A DNA stretch of 64,000 bases from NCBI GenBank assembly GCA_031276865.1, contig JAISMF010000077.1, positions 1-64,000 of the forward strand, written 5' to 3'. The stretch is from Deltaproteobacteria bacterium (GTDB taxonomy: Bacteria; Desulfobacterota; Desulfarculia; Adiutricales; Adiutricaceae). The translations under genes and the position numbers were made by a program. The notes beneath the pieces are model-generated. The model did no database searches. It was not told the DNA's origin and saw only the letters and a list, made by a program, of their open reading frames with translations. This document shows, piece after piece, positions 29,918 to 40,957 of the stretch (the stretch's first letter is position 1; each line of letters starts with the position of its first letter).

Positions 29918-32638
29918 ATGAAATTAAGCTGGGATCAGATATACGACAACGCTTCTTCTTTTTCCAACCGCTGGGAAAACGGACAAAAAGAAAAATCACA
30001 GTCACAATTATTTGTTTCAGATTTATTAAAAGTATTTGGAGTCGATATTAAGTCCGACATTCAAGAAAAAGACGGCGGTTTTGAATTTCCAGTAAAAATA
30101 TCCGAACATAATGCTGGGTTAATTGATTTTTTTTGGAAAAAAAATATTGCGATAGAAATGAAATCTAAAGGTAAAAATTTAACTGAAGCCTTTAAACAAT
30201 TACAAAATTACATGCGTCATCTTCCAGAAGATGAAATTCCCGATCTGTTTCTCGTATCAGACTTTGAAAACATGATGCTGTTTCAGCGTTCAATAGGAAA
30301 AATACGCAAGTTTAAAACAACTAATCTTCGTAATAATGTCAATTATTTCGCTAATATCGCAGGCTATGAACAGGGATTTTATAGGGAAGATCTAGAAGAA
30401 GTCAATGTAAAAGCCGCTGAAATGATGGCTCATTTGCATGATAATCTTGAAAGCCACGGATATAAGGGACACGATCTCGAAGTTTATTTAGTGCGACTAT
30501 TATTTTGTTTTTTTGCTGAACATACTGAAATATTTTATAAAGATAGTTTTTATCGTTATTTAAAAAATTCGAAACAAGATGGTTCTGACTTAGCCGCACG
30601 GTTAGGAGAACTTTTTCAGTATTTTAATTTATCAATAGATGAGCGCGAAAATCAAACATTATGGCCAGATGATATAAAACATTTTAGATATATTAACGGA
30701 AATCTATTTAAAGAAAAAATTCAACTTTTTAAACTATCCAAAGACATGTATAATTTATTGTTAAGATGTGCGGAATTTGACTGGAGTAAAATAAGTCCCG
30801 CCATATTCGGCGCTATGTTTCAAGGCGTAATGGATAAAGAAAAACGACGTGAACTTGGGGCCCATTATACTTCTGAAGAAAACATTCTTAAACTGATAAA
30901 TTCTCTTTTTATGAATGATTTATGGAAAGAATACGAGTTAATTAAAAACGATAAAAGAGAACTTGAAAAATTTATTAACATAATCGGTCAAATGATATTC
31001 CTTGATCCAGCCTGCGGATGCGGCAATTTTCTTATCGTAACTTATCGCGAACTTAGACGATTAGAGTTGCAAGCAGTAAAACTTAAGTATGCTCAAGGCC
31101 ATCTTCCTTTTCTTAACACCACGATTTCTTTAAATGTAAATCTAGACCAATTTTACGGCATTGAATGCGAAGATTTCGCATGCCAGATAGCCCAAGTAGG
31201 CATGTGGCTGATGGATCATCAGATGAATTTAGAAGCGGCGAAAGAGTTGGGTGGATATCACTATAACCTGCCCCTTAAAAACAGCGCTTCCATAATAAAC
31301 GCAAACGCTCTTAAGCTTAACTGGGAAAATATACTACCTGCCAAAGATTTTACTTATATTTTCGGAAATCCTCCGTTTGCAGGATCAAAAATGCTGACGA
31401 ATATTCAACGCGAGGATATGGCCCTTGTATTTAACGACCATGTAAAAAATTACGGAATTCTTGATTATGTGACCGCATGGTATGATAAGGCTTCAAAATA
31501 TATAGAAAAAAAGACCACTAAAGTCGCTTTTGTCTCGACAAACTCTATAACTCAGGGAGAACAGGTGACAGCTCTTTGGAAACCTCTCATTGAACGATAC
31601 GGCGTTCATATTGATTTCGCTTATAGAACTTTCAAGTGGACTAACGAAGCGAAAGGAAATGCTGGAGTTTACTGTGTAATCATTGGTTTTTCCACGGCAA
31701 AATCAAAAGGAAATAAAATTATATATGATAATGACAAAAAAATCATAGCCAATAATATTAATCCATATTTATTGGACGCTCCGGATATTTTTATTGAAAA
31801 GCGCAGAGTTCCTCTTTGCGCTGTACCTGAAATTGGTATAGGAAACAAACCAATTGATGGCGGATATTATCTATTTACCGAAGAGGAAAAAAATAGATTT
31901 GTAAAAACAGAACCAAAATCTAATAAATGGTTTAAACGATGGTACGGAGCTGAGGAATTTCTAAACAACAGACCGCGATGGTGTTTATGGCTGGGTGAAT
32001 GTCCTCCGGAGGAACTCAGCAAAATGCCGGAAGCTAAAAAACGAATCGCCGCTGTTAGAGAATTTAGACTGGCCAGCAAAAGCGAACCGACACAAAAGCT
32101 AGCCAGCACTCCTAGACTTTTTCACGTAATGAATATGCCAAGAAAACCATATTTAGTCATTCCTAAAGTTACAACGGATAGAAGAGATTATCTTCCTATA
32201 GACTTTATGCTGCAAGAAGATCTTGCAAGCGATCTATTATTTATTATTCAAGGCGCTAATTTTTATCATTTTGGAGTTCTTTCTTCAAAAATACATATGT
32301 TATGGGTAACAGCCGTGTGCGGAAGGTTGGGGAATAATTTACGTTATTCTAAAGACATTGCTTATAACAATTTTCCTTGGCCAGTTGTTTCTGATAATCA
32401 GAGAGACGATATAGTAAAAGCCGCAGAAAATATCATTAATGTGCGTAAATTATACAAAAATAGTTCTCTCGCTTCACTTTATGATCGGGATACAATGCCG
32501 GACGATCTTTGGAACGCTCACCAACAACTTGATCGAACATTGATGAGAGCTTATCGCTTTGACATAAAAAATTTTACAGATGCTGAAATTACAGGCAGAT
32601 TAATTAATATGTATGTAAAAATGATATTTAACAAGTAA
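29918..32638 (+). CDS. Single-chain restriction-modification enzyme (type IIG, MmeI-like)
   Basis: 906 aa. The N-terminal nuclease has Asp70 (LIDFFW) and Glu80-x-Lys82 (IAIEMKSKG), a PD-(D/E)XK arrangement. A helical spacer follows, then a γ-type adenine methyltransferase: ELGAHYTSEENI (~307), motif I around Asp363 (FLDPACGCGNF) and motif IV Asn484 (GNPPFAG). The C-terminal ~300 residues should be the target-recognition domain plus a helical tail. Such proteins cut and methylate with one polypeptide and need no separate partner; none is encoded nearby. The AT-rich codon use matches the surrounding island rather than the flanking GC-rich core, which suggests horizontal acquisition. The gene looks intact. 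Confidence 0.92.
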   Translation: MKLSWDQIYDNASSFSNRWENGQKEKSQSQLFVSDLLKVFGVDIKSDIQEKDGGFEFPVKISEHNAGLIDFFWKKNIAIEMKSKGKNLTEAFKQLQNYMRHLPEDEIPDLFLVSDFENMMLFQRSIGKIRKFKTTNLRNNVNYFANIAGYEQGFYREDLEEVNVKAAEMMAHLHDNLESHGYKGHDLEVYLVRLLFCFFAEHTEIFYKDSFYRYLKNSKQDGSDLAARLGELFQYFNLSIDERENQTLWPDDIKHFRYINGNLFKEKIQLFKLSKDMYNLLLRCAEFDWSKISPAIFGAMFQGVMDKEKRRELGAHYTSEENILKLINSLFMNDLWKEYELIKNDKRELEKFINIIGQMIFLDPACGCGNFLIVTYRELRRLELQAVKLKYAQGHLPFLNTTISLNVNLDQFYGIECEDFACQIAQVGMWLMDHQMNLEAAKELGGYHYNLPLKNSASIINANALKLNWENILPAKDFTYIFGNPPFAGSKMLTNIQREDMALVFNDHVKNYGILDYVTAWYDKASKYIEKKTTKVAFVSTNSITQGEQVTALWKPLIERYGVHIDFAYRTFKWTNEAKGNAGVYCVIIGFSTAKSKGNKIIYDNDKKIIANNINPYLLDAPDIFIEKRRVPLCAVPEIGIGNKPIDGGYYLFTEEEKNRFVKTEPKSNKWFKRWYGAEEFLNNRPRWCLWLGECPPEELSKMPEAKKRIAAVREFRLASKSEPTQKLASTPRLFHVMNMPRKPYLVIPKVTTDRRDYLPIDFMLQEDLASDLLFIIQGANFYHFGVLSSKIHMLWVTAVCGRLGNNLRYSKDIAYNNFPWPVVSDNQRDDIVKAAENIINVRKLYKNSSLASLYDRDTMPDDLWNAHQQLDRTLMRAYRFDIKNFTDAEITGRLINMYVKMIFNK

Positions 32639-32682
32639 TCTGTAATTCTCGATTTTTTTCCAACTATGCGTAAAACCGAACT

Positions 32683-32735
32683 GTAATTACCACCGTGGAC
32701 TACACACATAATAAACCTCCCACGTGGTTATAATT
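32683..32735 (+). repeat. Short relic of a family A element
   Basis: ATTACCACCGTGG at the left and CCACGTGGTTATAAT at the right resemble the family ends, but the interior is shortened to ~50 bp. It lies about 45 bases after the restriction enzyme stop. Confidence 0.35.
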
Positions 32736-32789
32736 TTTAATTTCTCCCAGCATGTAAGATGATTAAGAATCCATAGTCAAATATAATTG

Positions 32790-32950
32790 TCGCAGTAGGA
32801 GACGCCCTTTCAGGCGCACCCCAGCGCAAATCCCGATGGGCGCTATTTACGCACCGGGCTCCTCTTTGGATGTTTGACGTATAATCGAGTAGAGTGGTAC
32901 GGATGCGCGATTCTGGATGCCGGAATCCTACCCCACCATTTCTGGATGAA
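32790..32950 (-). pseudogene. Group II intron 3' fragment A: maturase C-terminus plus domains V-VI
   Basis: On the minus strand, the frame reads FIQKWWGRIPASRIAHPY and then HSTRLYVKHPKRSPVR. This aligns with the maturase tail of the relic at 998-1090 (KWW, HPYPST, KHPKRSPAR). It runs straight into GAGCCCGGTGCG...GCGCTGGGGTGCGCC, matching intron domain V, and ends near 32790. Only ~160 bases remain, so it is severely 5'-truncated. Confidence 0.75.
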
Positions 32951-32974
32951 TTGTACCCAAGTTTTTTTCCTTTT

Positions 32975-33064
32975 ATTACTCTGGCGGTTAAATATTAGAA
33001 ACAGGCGGGAATAATGATCGGGATACTGACTGACATTGTTCTAACTTTTATCCGCCGGGGCAAT
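32975..33064 (+). repeat. Miniature inverted-repeat element, family A, copy 5
   Basis: Starts ATTACTCTGGCGGTTAAATA and ends TTTTATCCGCCGGGGCAAT. It lies between the two intron fragments, so it may have separated or postdated them. Confidence 0.75.
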
Positions 33065-33100
33065 AGTAAAATATAATTTTATTATATATATAGTATAATG

Positions 33101-33207
33101 TTCGCGGTAGGAGACGCCATTTAGGCCGCCCCAGCGCGCGAATCCCGGCGGGCGCGATTAACGCGCCGGGATCCTATTTGATGTTTGACGTAAAATCGAG
33201 TAGGGCT
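33101..33207 (-). pseudogene. Group II intron 3' fragment B: maturase C-terminus plus domains V-VI
   Basis: A second minus-strand tail: KPYSILRQTSNRIPAR followed by TAA, then the domain V-like arm. About 80% of positions agree with fragment A over ~105 bases. Its upstream edge abuts the long palindrome at 33208-33265. Confidence 0.72.
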
Positions 33208-33265
33208 TTAGGCAAATTAGCGTGTTATATTCCGTATACGGAATAAAACACGCTAATTTGCCTAA
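33208..33265. terminator. 58-bp near-perfect palindrome (bidirectional terminator or cruciform)
   Basis: The arm TTAGGCAAATTAGCGTGTT is exactly reverse-complemented by AACACGCTAATTTGCCTAA. The centre ATTCCGTATACGGAAT is itself palindromic. It begins ten bases past the MNT gene stop, where it would terminate the toxin-antitoxin transcript. On its other side it touches a group II intron fragment. Some bacterial group II introns insert next to terminator hairpins, so it may mark a former intron target. Confidence 0.7.
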
Positions 33266-33275
33266 GCTCAATAAA

Positions 33276-33593
33276 TTACTGAATTTCAATGCCTGTACTA
33301 ATAACTCCATTAATAAAAGGATTGTCATCATAAAGATCAGATACATGGTATACCATTGGAGAAAAAAATAATTTATAATTAAGAGAAATCATACGTAGTT
33401 GAATCATAATTTCAAGCCAATTATCATCAGTCAGATTAGTAATAAAAAAACAAATATCAACATCACTAAGTTCAGTCGCGTTACCTTTAGCGTATGAACC
33501 ATACAATACAACTTTATCAACAGGTAATACTTGTCGAACAGCATTAGCGTATTCAATTACTATGGGCTTTATGGCTTCAATATCACCAGCCAT
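33276..33593 (-). CDS. mntA: MNT-type nucleotidyltransferase antitoxin
   Basis: 105 aa with the minimal nucleotidyltransferase motif: Gly32-Ser33, ten residues, then Asp44-x-Asp46 (LYGSYAKG and ELSDVDICFF). In HEPN/MNT modules this protein neutralises the HEPN ribonuclease by adding AMP to it. The gene follows the HEPN gene on the same strand. The ancestral HEPN stop (33569) would have overlapped this ATG by about 25 bases, a coupling seen in such pairs. The frame is intact although the partner is damaged. Confidence 0.88.
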   Translation of the reverse strand: MAGDIEAIKPIVIEYANAVRQVLPVDKVVLYGSYAKGNATELSDVDICFFITNLTDDNWLEIMIQLRMISLNYKLFFSPMVYHVSDLYDDNPFINGVISTGIEIQ

Positions 33594-33973
33594 GAATGCA
33601 TCTCCTTAGTCTTAGTTAAAATATCATTAGCCTTCTGTTTGGTAATTCATTTATTTATGGTTTGCTTATAATCAACATATCGAATGTTAAGGTAATATGA
33701 TGAAATTTCCGCCATAAATTGATATCGTTCTTCACTAACAGGCTCTTTCAATTTATCCTCAAATAATTTAACAATTTTTTGAATTTCATGAATTCTTGGA
33801 AAGTTATCTCCTACTAATAATATATGTATTCCTTTGACTAATTTTTCAATGGCTTGCTGACGCATGAATGCGACATATAGCCAACGACCAGAATTAAACA
33901 TGTTAGTTGCAGAATCAAGGTCGTATTGAGATAAATTTAACCAATGTGTAAATTTTTCTTGAATGTCCATCAT
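33569..33973 (-). pseudogene. hepT: HEPN-domain toxin gene with premature stop
   Basis: The protein (FTHWLNLSQYDLDSATNMF, WLYVAFMRQQAIEKLVKG) has the standard HEPN four-helix start and a body to residue 108. There TGA at 33649-33647 interrupts it. The same frame then continues ITKQKANDILTKTKEMHSWL, the expected HEPN C-terminus, to a TAA at 33571-33569 inside the MNT gene. So the last ~26 residues are cut off. I do not see a clear R-x4-6-H ribonuclease motif, so it may be a non-catalytic variant. Its ATG overlaps the stop of the AbrB-like relic (ATGA). Function of the 108-aa product is uncertain. Confidence 0.8.
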
Positions 33974-34150
33974 TTATTTACTAATTTGAGATTGCATATT
34001 GCAACCGTAAATGTAATAGCCATAAACACAAACTCACCGAAGGAAATTAGATAAACTTGATCGTCGCCAGAAACGTTGTGAATGTCTTAAGTCTCTTTGC
34101 GTAAAGTAATCTGGCCTTGTTAAATTACCGCTTTCCTAACATTATTTGTT
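33970..34150 (-). pseudogene. Decayed AbrB/SpoVT-type antitoxin gene
   Basis: One minus-strand frame reads VRKAVI-stop-QGQITLRKET-stop-DIHNVSGDDQVYLISFGEFVFM and ends at TGA 33972-33970. The motif QGQITLpKEirD...GDdQVyLI is the swapped-hairpin AbrB DNA-binding domain. Two in-frame TAA codons kill it. Its stop overlaps the HEPN start as ATGA, and AAGGAGA lies upstream near 34178. The three genes therefore formed one operon, with a DNA-binding protein as probable autoregulator. Confidence 0.72.
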
Positions 34151-35551
34151 AGGTCTTATTGAAATTCTCCTTGGTGATGTAATCCCAAAATAGATGATAA
34201 ACTTACACCACGAGCGTCCTAAATAAAATTCCGCATTTTTTCTAATCCAATATATAGGTCATTAGTTACATAAATTTCGATAAATAGTGTGAAGTCGGAT
34301 AATATCGCCGCCAATTCTCAAATAGGGTCCTTCTGAGCGGTTTTGGCGCGGGTCCTCTGAAAACTTGAATATATGCCGGTTTTAGCCAATACTTTGCAGA
34401 ACTGATCCCGCGTTTAGAATGCGGGTGAACTTACGCTTAAAACTTAGTCTTAAATATAACATTTAATTTGCTAAACAAATTAAAAAATTCTTATTAATTA
34501 TAAGTATATTTAAAAGGATATATTTATAATCTAAATACTTCTCCAAAGGCTTATTCCCGTAAATTTCCAGGATCATCACAGTTTAGAACCTGTCCGGAAA
34601 CGTCCTAATTCCCTGATTCTAGGGAGTTTTACAACCTACTCCTAAACTCGCCAGCTTTCCAACCTGACTTCCAATATAGCCCAATTAGAAGCCATAGGTC
34701 AACCTGATTGAATCAGGAGTCATTTTTCCCCTATTCTCAAAATCAAGCATAAAACCCCATTACAATTTCTCATCAGTTTTCGTAATCAAATTGTATGACG
34801 TCGAGACAACCCAATTCTCAAATTGAAATCGCCACGACATCATTATTAATTTCATGTTATGTCCCTTTCTTCAATTTTGGGATGGATACAAAGCTAGGTC
34901 TATAGTTTATTTATATTGTCAGAAACAAGAGTTCTTTATAACTGACATTATTATTTATTGTTCTTCCTTCGATGTTGATTAAAACCTTAGATTATATTAT
35001 TTAAACCTTGAAAATTCACACTTAATTTAAAACCAACAGTCCATCAAAATTATTTAAATAACCAATTATTAAAAAATGAATTCTAATCAAATTTAACTCA
35101 AAGCTTAAATTAACATTCTGATTTTAAACTTAAAATTCAAAAACATATAAATCGTTTAACCAGTAATGATAGGCACCTCCAATATTTTTAATAATTCACT
35201 AACCATGAATACCGAATAAATTAATTTCATTTAATTTTTATATTCACATTTTGATTTTTCACTTGCTATTTTAATTAAGTCACCCAGAGTCGCTTTAAAT
35301 TGTTTTATCCATCAGACCAAACAAAATACCAATTGTGTTTGTAGTTTATTCATTTGATATTTTCTCATTTTAGAAGATCCAATAAATCCATTATTTTTTT
35401 GTTTATCATCACTTGTAATAAGTATATGTGACAAACCATCACTTACCATTTTTAATTTACATTTATTTATCGAAGGATAGGAAATGTTTGAAAAAACAAG
35501 GATATTAATAAATTACAAATCACAAAAACGATCAAACAAAAATATGGACTT
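34151..35551. other. AT-rich stretch with no supportable gene
   Basis: 1.4 kb of dense stops in all frames. 34140-34300 upstream of the AbrB relic may hold its old promoter. Nothing else is recognised. Confidence 0.4.
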
Positions 35552-35648
35552 ATTACCACGGCGGACAAAAGTTAGAACGTTAGACGTGAGAATGAAGATG
35601 TTCCTCACGTTATCTCGCTTCTTTCCAATATTGAAACGCCGGAGTAAT
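35552..35648 (+). repeat. Miniature inverted-repeat element, family A, copy 6
   Basis: Starts ATTACCACGGCGGACAAAAG and ends TTGAAACGCCGGAGTAAT. Internal sequence (TTAGAACGTTAGA, GAGAATGAAGA, TTCTTTCCAATATT) is shared with copy 10 at 54274, defining a subfamily. Confidence 0.75.
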
Positions 35649-36128
35649 TTGAAGCGGTCGTCACATTCTTTGCCTCCAGTCAAAATTAAATGATAATCTG
35701 GCTAGGATGGTAAAGGGCTTCTTAAGACGATTTCTAAAGGACGAAAAAAATATCAAAAACCTCTTCAAACTTCAAACGTAAGTCTATGCGATACGCTGTA
35801 AGACGTCCAAACGACTCTTATAAAATCAAACGATTTGAGTTGATGTTTACCAAAACACTTACAAAACAAGGTCTTTCGATGGTCTAATAATTATCCGCCA
35901 GAGTTATATCAACTCATAAATGACGTTCCCGTCAAAAATCATATTTTTCAGCCTTGAAGACTATTACTTCATGAACCCGTAAGCCGGGCGTCTTTTTCAT
36001 AGGCCTTCATGTAGGAAAATTCAAGAGCGGGATCCCCCCCGAACACCCGAGGCCGCCTAAACGTCCGCCCGGAGGAAGGACCTTAAAGGCGGCGAGACTT
36101 CCCCCTGGTTTTGGCGGAAGGCTTGAAA
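35649..36128. other. Island-to-core boundary, no gene
   Basis: AT-rich until about 35990, then abruptly GC-rich. A stray ATTATCCGCCAGAGTTAT at 35889 looks like a lone family A end. Confidence 0.35.
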
Positions 36129-36175
36129 ACAAAGAGGGGTCCCCGAAAAGACGGGAACCCCTCTTTGTTTTTAAA
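36129..36175 (-). terminator. Strong terminator of the hrcA-grpE-dnaK operon
   Basis: AACAAAGAGGGG(T)TCCC and its complement flank the loop GAAAAGAC, giving a stem of about 17 bp. A TTTGTTTT tail on the minus strand follows. It starts ~57 bases beyond the dnaK stop and can act in both directions. Confidence 0.85.
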
Positions 36176-36231
36176 ACCCTCCAAGGGCCCTACCCCGGCC
36201 CCGGGCTTTTATGGCGTCTTCCGGTGAATAA

Positions 36232-38163
<1,932 letters not shown>

Positions 38164-38674
38164 GCTCTATCCTCCAAAAAAACGAAATCGGTATTTTTAG
38201 CGGGCTTCCGCGACGGCTAAGCCCGGGTTCCTAATCGAAGTCCGCCTCCGGCGGGAAATGGCGTCCGGAAAAATCCGAAAGCCCATGAAGCGGCCGGAAG
38301 GCTTAAAATGAAATCCCTTCGGAGTTTGTTTTCCCGCCCGGGGGGCTTTCCCCGCCAAGGTCCTTTTTCCCGAAAAATTCCAGCTTACGGCGGGCCGTCT
38401 TTTAAAAATCCAGAGTATCGGCGTCTTAAAAAAAGCGAAAATAAGAAAAAGGCCTATAAACCCGTCCCGAAAGCTCACGGTCGCCCGCGGCCCCCCCGCC
38501 CCCGAAACGAACCGGACCTCTTAGGAAGCGGCGCCTTGAAGTTCCAAAGCTTGATCCGTCCAACTCGTGTAAAGCTCCGGGATGAAACGATCCTCGTCTC
38601 GGCCGGGGCCGCCCCCCGGAAGGGCGGCTGGGAGGGTCTCGCTCATTCAAAACGCTCGGGGCCCCGAAAGCCCG
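38164..38674. other. Gap between the Hsp70::GrpE fusion gene and dnaK
   Basis: GC-rich, with no convincing ORF. A GGGCTT/AAGCCC hairpin lies at 38198-38226 in front of dnaK. It could hold a dnaK promoter or a processing site. Confidence 0.35.
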
Positions 38675-40759
38675 TCACCCCCCGGAGCCGTTCCTCACCA
38701 AGGTCACCTGGATGGGCCTTAGGAGTTTGGAGTTGTGGAGGTAGCCCCGGTTCACCATCCTGGCCACCCTTCCGTCCTCGAGGCCGCCCGCCTCGCCCGG
38801 CTCGAAACCCATGGCCTCCTGGAAGTTGGGATCGAAATTGTCCCCGGGATCGGCCTTTATCTCCCTTACGCCGTATTTGCCCAGGACGTCCAGAAAACCC
38901 TTCAAGGTCATGCCCACACCGTCGGCCAGGCCCTTCACGGCCCCGTCTTCGGGGTTCGCGTAGCTTAAGGCGAGGTTGAGGTTGTCTAACACCGGGATGA
39001 GGTTTCGGATGAGTTCCAAAGCGCCGCCTTCCTCCCGATCCTCCCGGATCCTTTCGCCGTAAGGGGCGTCCGCCCCCCGGTAACGCCCCACGAGGGCGGC
39101 CGCGGCCGGATTGGCCGCGGCCGGGGGAGCCGCTTCCCGGGGGGGGGCTGGTCCGGCCTTCGCTTTTTTTAGGGGCTCGCCTTCCTCCCTTTCCCCGGCC
39201 TTCTCCATCCAGGCCAGGGCGGCCGGGCCCACCGGCTGGAGGACGCGGTCCTCCAAAGAGACCGTCAAGGTCTTGCCGGAGGAAAGCTCCCTGGCCTCGA
39301 GCTCGAAGAGGCCGTCCCCCTGGACCTGGTAGCTCACCTCCACCCGACTCTCGCCTCGCGGGGCGGGAGGCACGCCGGAGATCTTGTAGTTGCCTAGGAA
39401 GCGAAACTCGGACTCGGAGGAGGGGTCTCCCTGAACGAGTCTTAGGTACATCTCGCTTTGGTTGTCCGAGGCGGTGGTGTAGTAGGCCTTGCGCTCCGCC
39501 GGGTAGCCGTTGTTCCGCTCCAGAATCAAGCTGATCCGCCCGGCGCCGGTGTCTATGCCCACCGAGGCGGGAAGCGTCTCCAGAACCAGGGTTTGGAAGT
39601 TTCCGGCAAGGGCGTCCCCCGCGTGGATGGCCGCCCCCCGGGCGATTCGGGCCTGGGAGTCGAAAAGCGTCACCGGATCCCGGGTGAAGAGGCGGATCAT
39701 GCCTCTTTTCAGGGCCGGAATCATGGAAGTCTTGCCGGCCATGAGGATCAGATCCAGATCCCCCGGCCCCGCGCCGGTCCCCTCCAAAACGCCGTAGGCC
39801 AAGGAGAGGATGCGCCGAATCACGTCTCCGGCGAGCTCCTCGAAATCCCGGCGGCTAAGGGTCCTTTTAAAGCGCCAACCCTTTAAGCGGCCGCTTAAAA
39901 GATCGGAAAGGACGATCTGCGCGTCCAAAGAGGCGCTTAAAAGGGACTTGGCGCTGGCCGCGGCGTCCCGGAAGCGCACGAGCTCCCGATCCCTTTTGAG
40001 CTCCACCCCGGTTTCGTTTAGGAACTCCCTTTTCAAATACCCGGCGAGCCGGCGGTCGATGTCTTCTCCGGCGGAAAAGGCCGAACCCATCACCCGCTGG
40101 GTTTCAATGGCCTCGTCGCGCATCTCCACCAGGGCGGCCTGGGCGAAGCCGCCGCCCGCGTCCAGGACCAAAACCCGCCGCGGCCGGGCGAAAAAGTCCC
40201 TGTTCTCCCGCAAGTACGATAGGCAGAGGGCGCCGTGGTCGCTTATCAAGCGGAAGTTTTTAAAGCGGGAGGAAAGGGCCAGCCGGGCCGCGGCCCTCTG
40301 GTGGAAGTCGAAGGATCCGGGGACGCTGAGAACCGCCAGCTCCGCCGGAAGGCCGAGGGCCTTCTCGGCGCGCCTTTTCACGTGATCCAAAATGACCGCG
40401 AGGACATCCTGGGCGCTTAAAGCCTCCCCGAAGACCTCCACGCCGGCGAAGCCGCCCCCGTCCGGAACTATCCGGTAGGAGCGGTATCCCGCCTCCCTTT
40501 TGGCCTCCTCGGAGGAGTGCTCACGGCCTAAAAGCCGCTTCACGCAGTCAACCGAGCCGGCGGGGTTTTCGTAGGACTCCCTTAGGGGGTTGAGCCCCAC
40601 CGCCGGACCCTCCGGATAAAAGGAGACGGAACTCGAAATCTCGAAGGCCCCGCCCCCGAAATTCACCAGCCGAGGCTCCCGGCCGTCCATAAAGGCCGCC
40701 CGGGAACCGCAGGTTCCGAGGTCGACGCCGACGGCGCTCTGAATCTGTTCTGCGGCCAT
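38675..40759 (-). CDS. Divergent Hsp70-like protein with a C-terminal GrpE domain (Hsp70::GrpE fusion)
   Basis: 694 aa. Residues ~10-390 align with the DnaK nucleotide-binding domain, but key positions differ: DLGTCGS for DLGTTNS, SDHGAL for NEPTAA (Glu to Asp174), and DAGGGFAQ for DLGGGTFD (Thr to Phe205, Asp to Gln207). The Lys in VKRLLGR is kept. A substrate-binding β domain follows (~400-510, with GVPPAPRGESRVEV). The α-lid is missing; after a Pro/Ala-rich linker, residues ~578-694 match the adjacent GrpE almost position by position (IPVLDNLNLALSY, FDPNF, GYLHNSKLLRP). It lacks the long GrpE coiled coil. It sits between grpE and dnaK on the same strand. ATPase activity is probably weak or absent; a scaffold or self-exchanging co-chaperone is inference. 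Confidence 0.88.
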   Translation of the reverse strand: MAAEQIQSAVGVDLGTCGSRAAFMDGREPRLVNFGGGAFEISSSVSFYPEGPAVGLNPLRESYENPAGSVDCVKRLLGREHSSEEAKREAGYRSYRIVPDGGGFAGVEVFGEALSAQDVLAVILDHVKRRAEKALGLPAELAVLSVPGSFDFHQRAAARLALSSRFKNFRLISDHGALCLSYLRENRDFFARPRRVLVLDAGGGFAQAALVEMRDEAIETQRVMGSAFSAGEDIDRRLAGYLKREFLNETGVELKRDRELVRFRDAAASAKSLLSASLDAQIVLSDLLSGRLKGWRFKRTLSRRDFEELAGDVIRRILSLAYGVLEGTGAGPGDLDLILMAGKTSMIPALKRGMIRLFTRDPVTLFDSQARIARGAAIHAGDALAGNFQTLVLETLPASVGIDTGAGRISLILERNNGYPAERKAYYTTASDNQSEMYLRLVQGDPSSESEFRFLGNYKISGVPPAPRGESRVEVSYQVQGDGLFELEARELSSGKTLTVSLEDRVLQPVGPAALAWMEKAGEREEGEPLKKAKAGPAPPREAAPPAAANPAAAALVGRYRGADAPYGERIREDREEGGALELIRNLIPVLDNLNLALSYANPEDGAVKGLADGVGMTLKGFLDVLGKYGVREIKADPGDNFDPNFQEAMGFEPGEAGGLEDGRVARMVNRGYLHNSKLLRPIQVTLVRNGSGG

Positions 40760-40828
40760 GAAAGCCTCGGGTGCCTGGGGCGGGGATTTTTACGAGACTC
40801 CGGATGAAAGGCCCGGAGGGCCGGGTTT

Positions 40829-40856
40829 TCCGGCGGAGCCTTAGGGCTCCGCCGGA
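40829..40856. promoter_or_regulatory. Perfect 12-bp hairpin between grpE and the fusion gene
   Basis: TCCGGCGGAGCC and GGCTCCGCCGGA flank TTAG. A second small hairpin (GGCCC/GGGCC) lies ~15 bases further along the minus transcript, followed by TTTC. Together they may attenuate or process the operon mRNA. Confidence 0.45.
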
Positions 40857-40957
40857 GACGGCTATAAAAGGAGGATGAGGGGAAAGCCGCCGGAAAAGAG
40901 GAAAGATGGCCGAAAAAGCTCACGATCCGCAAGCCGACGGTCCCTTGGCGCCCGAAC

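Noticed and set aside
35484..35693. 69-aa ORF
   Set aside because: It is mostly the interior of miniature element copy 6 read by chance.
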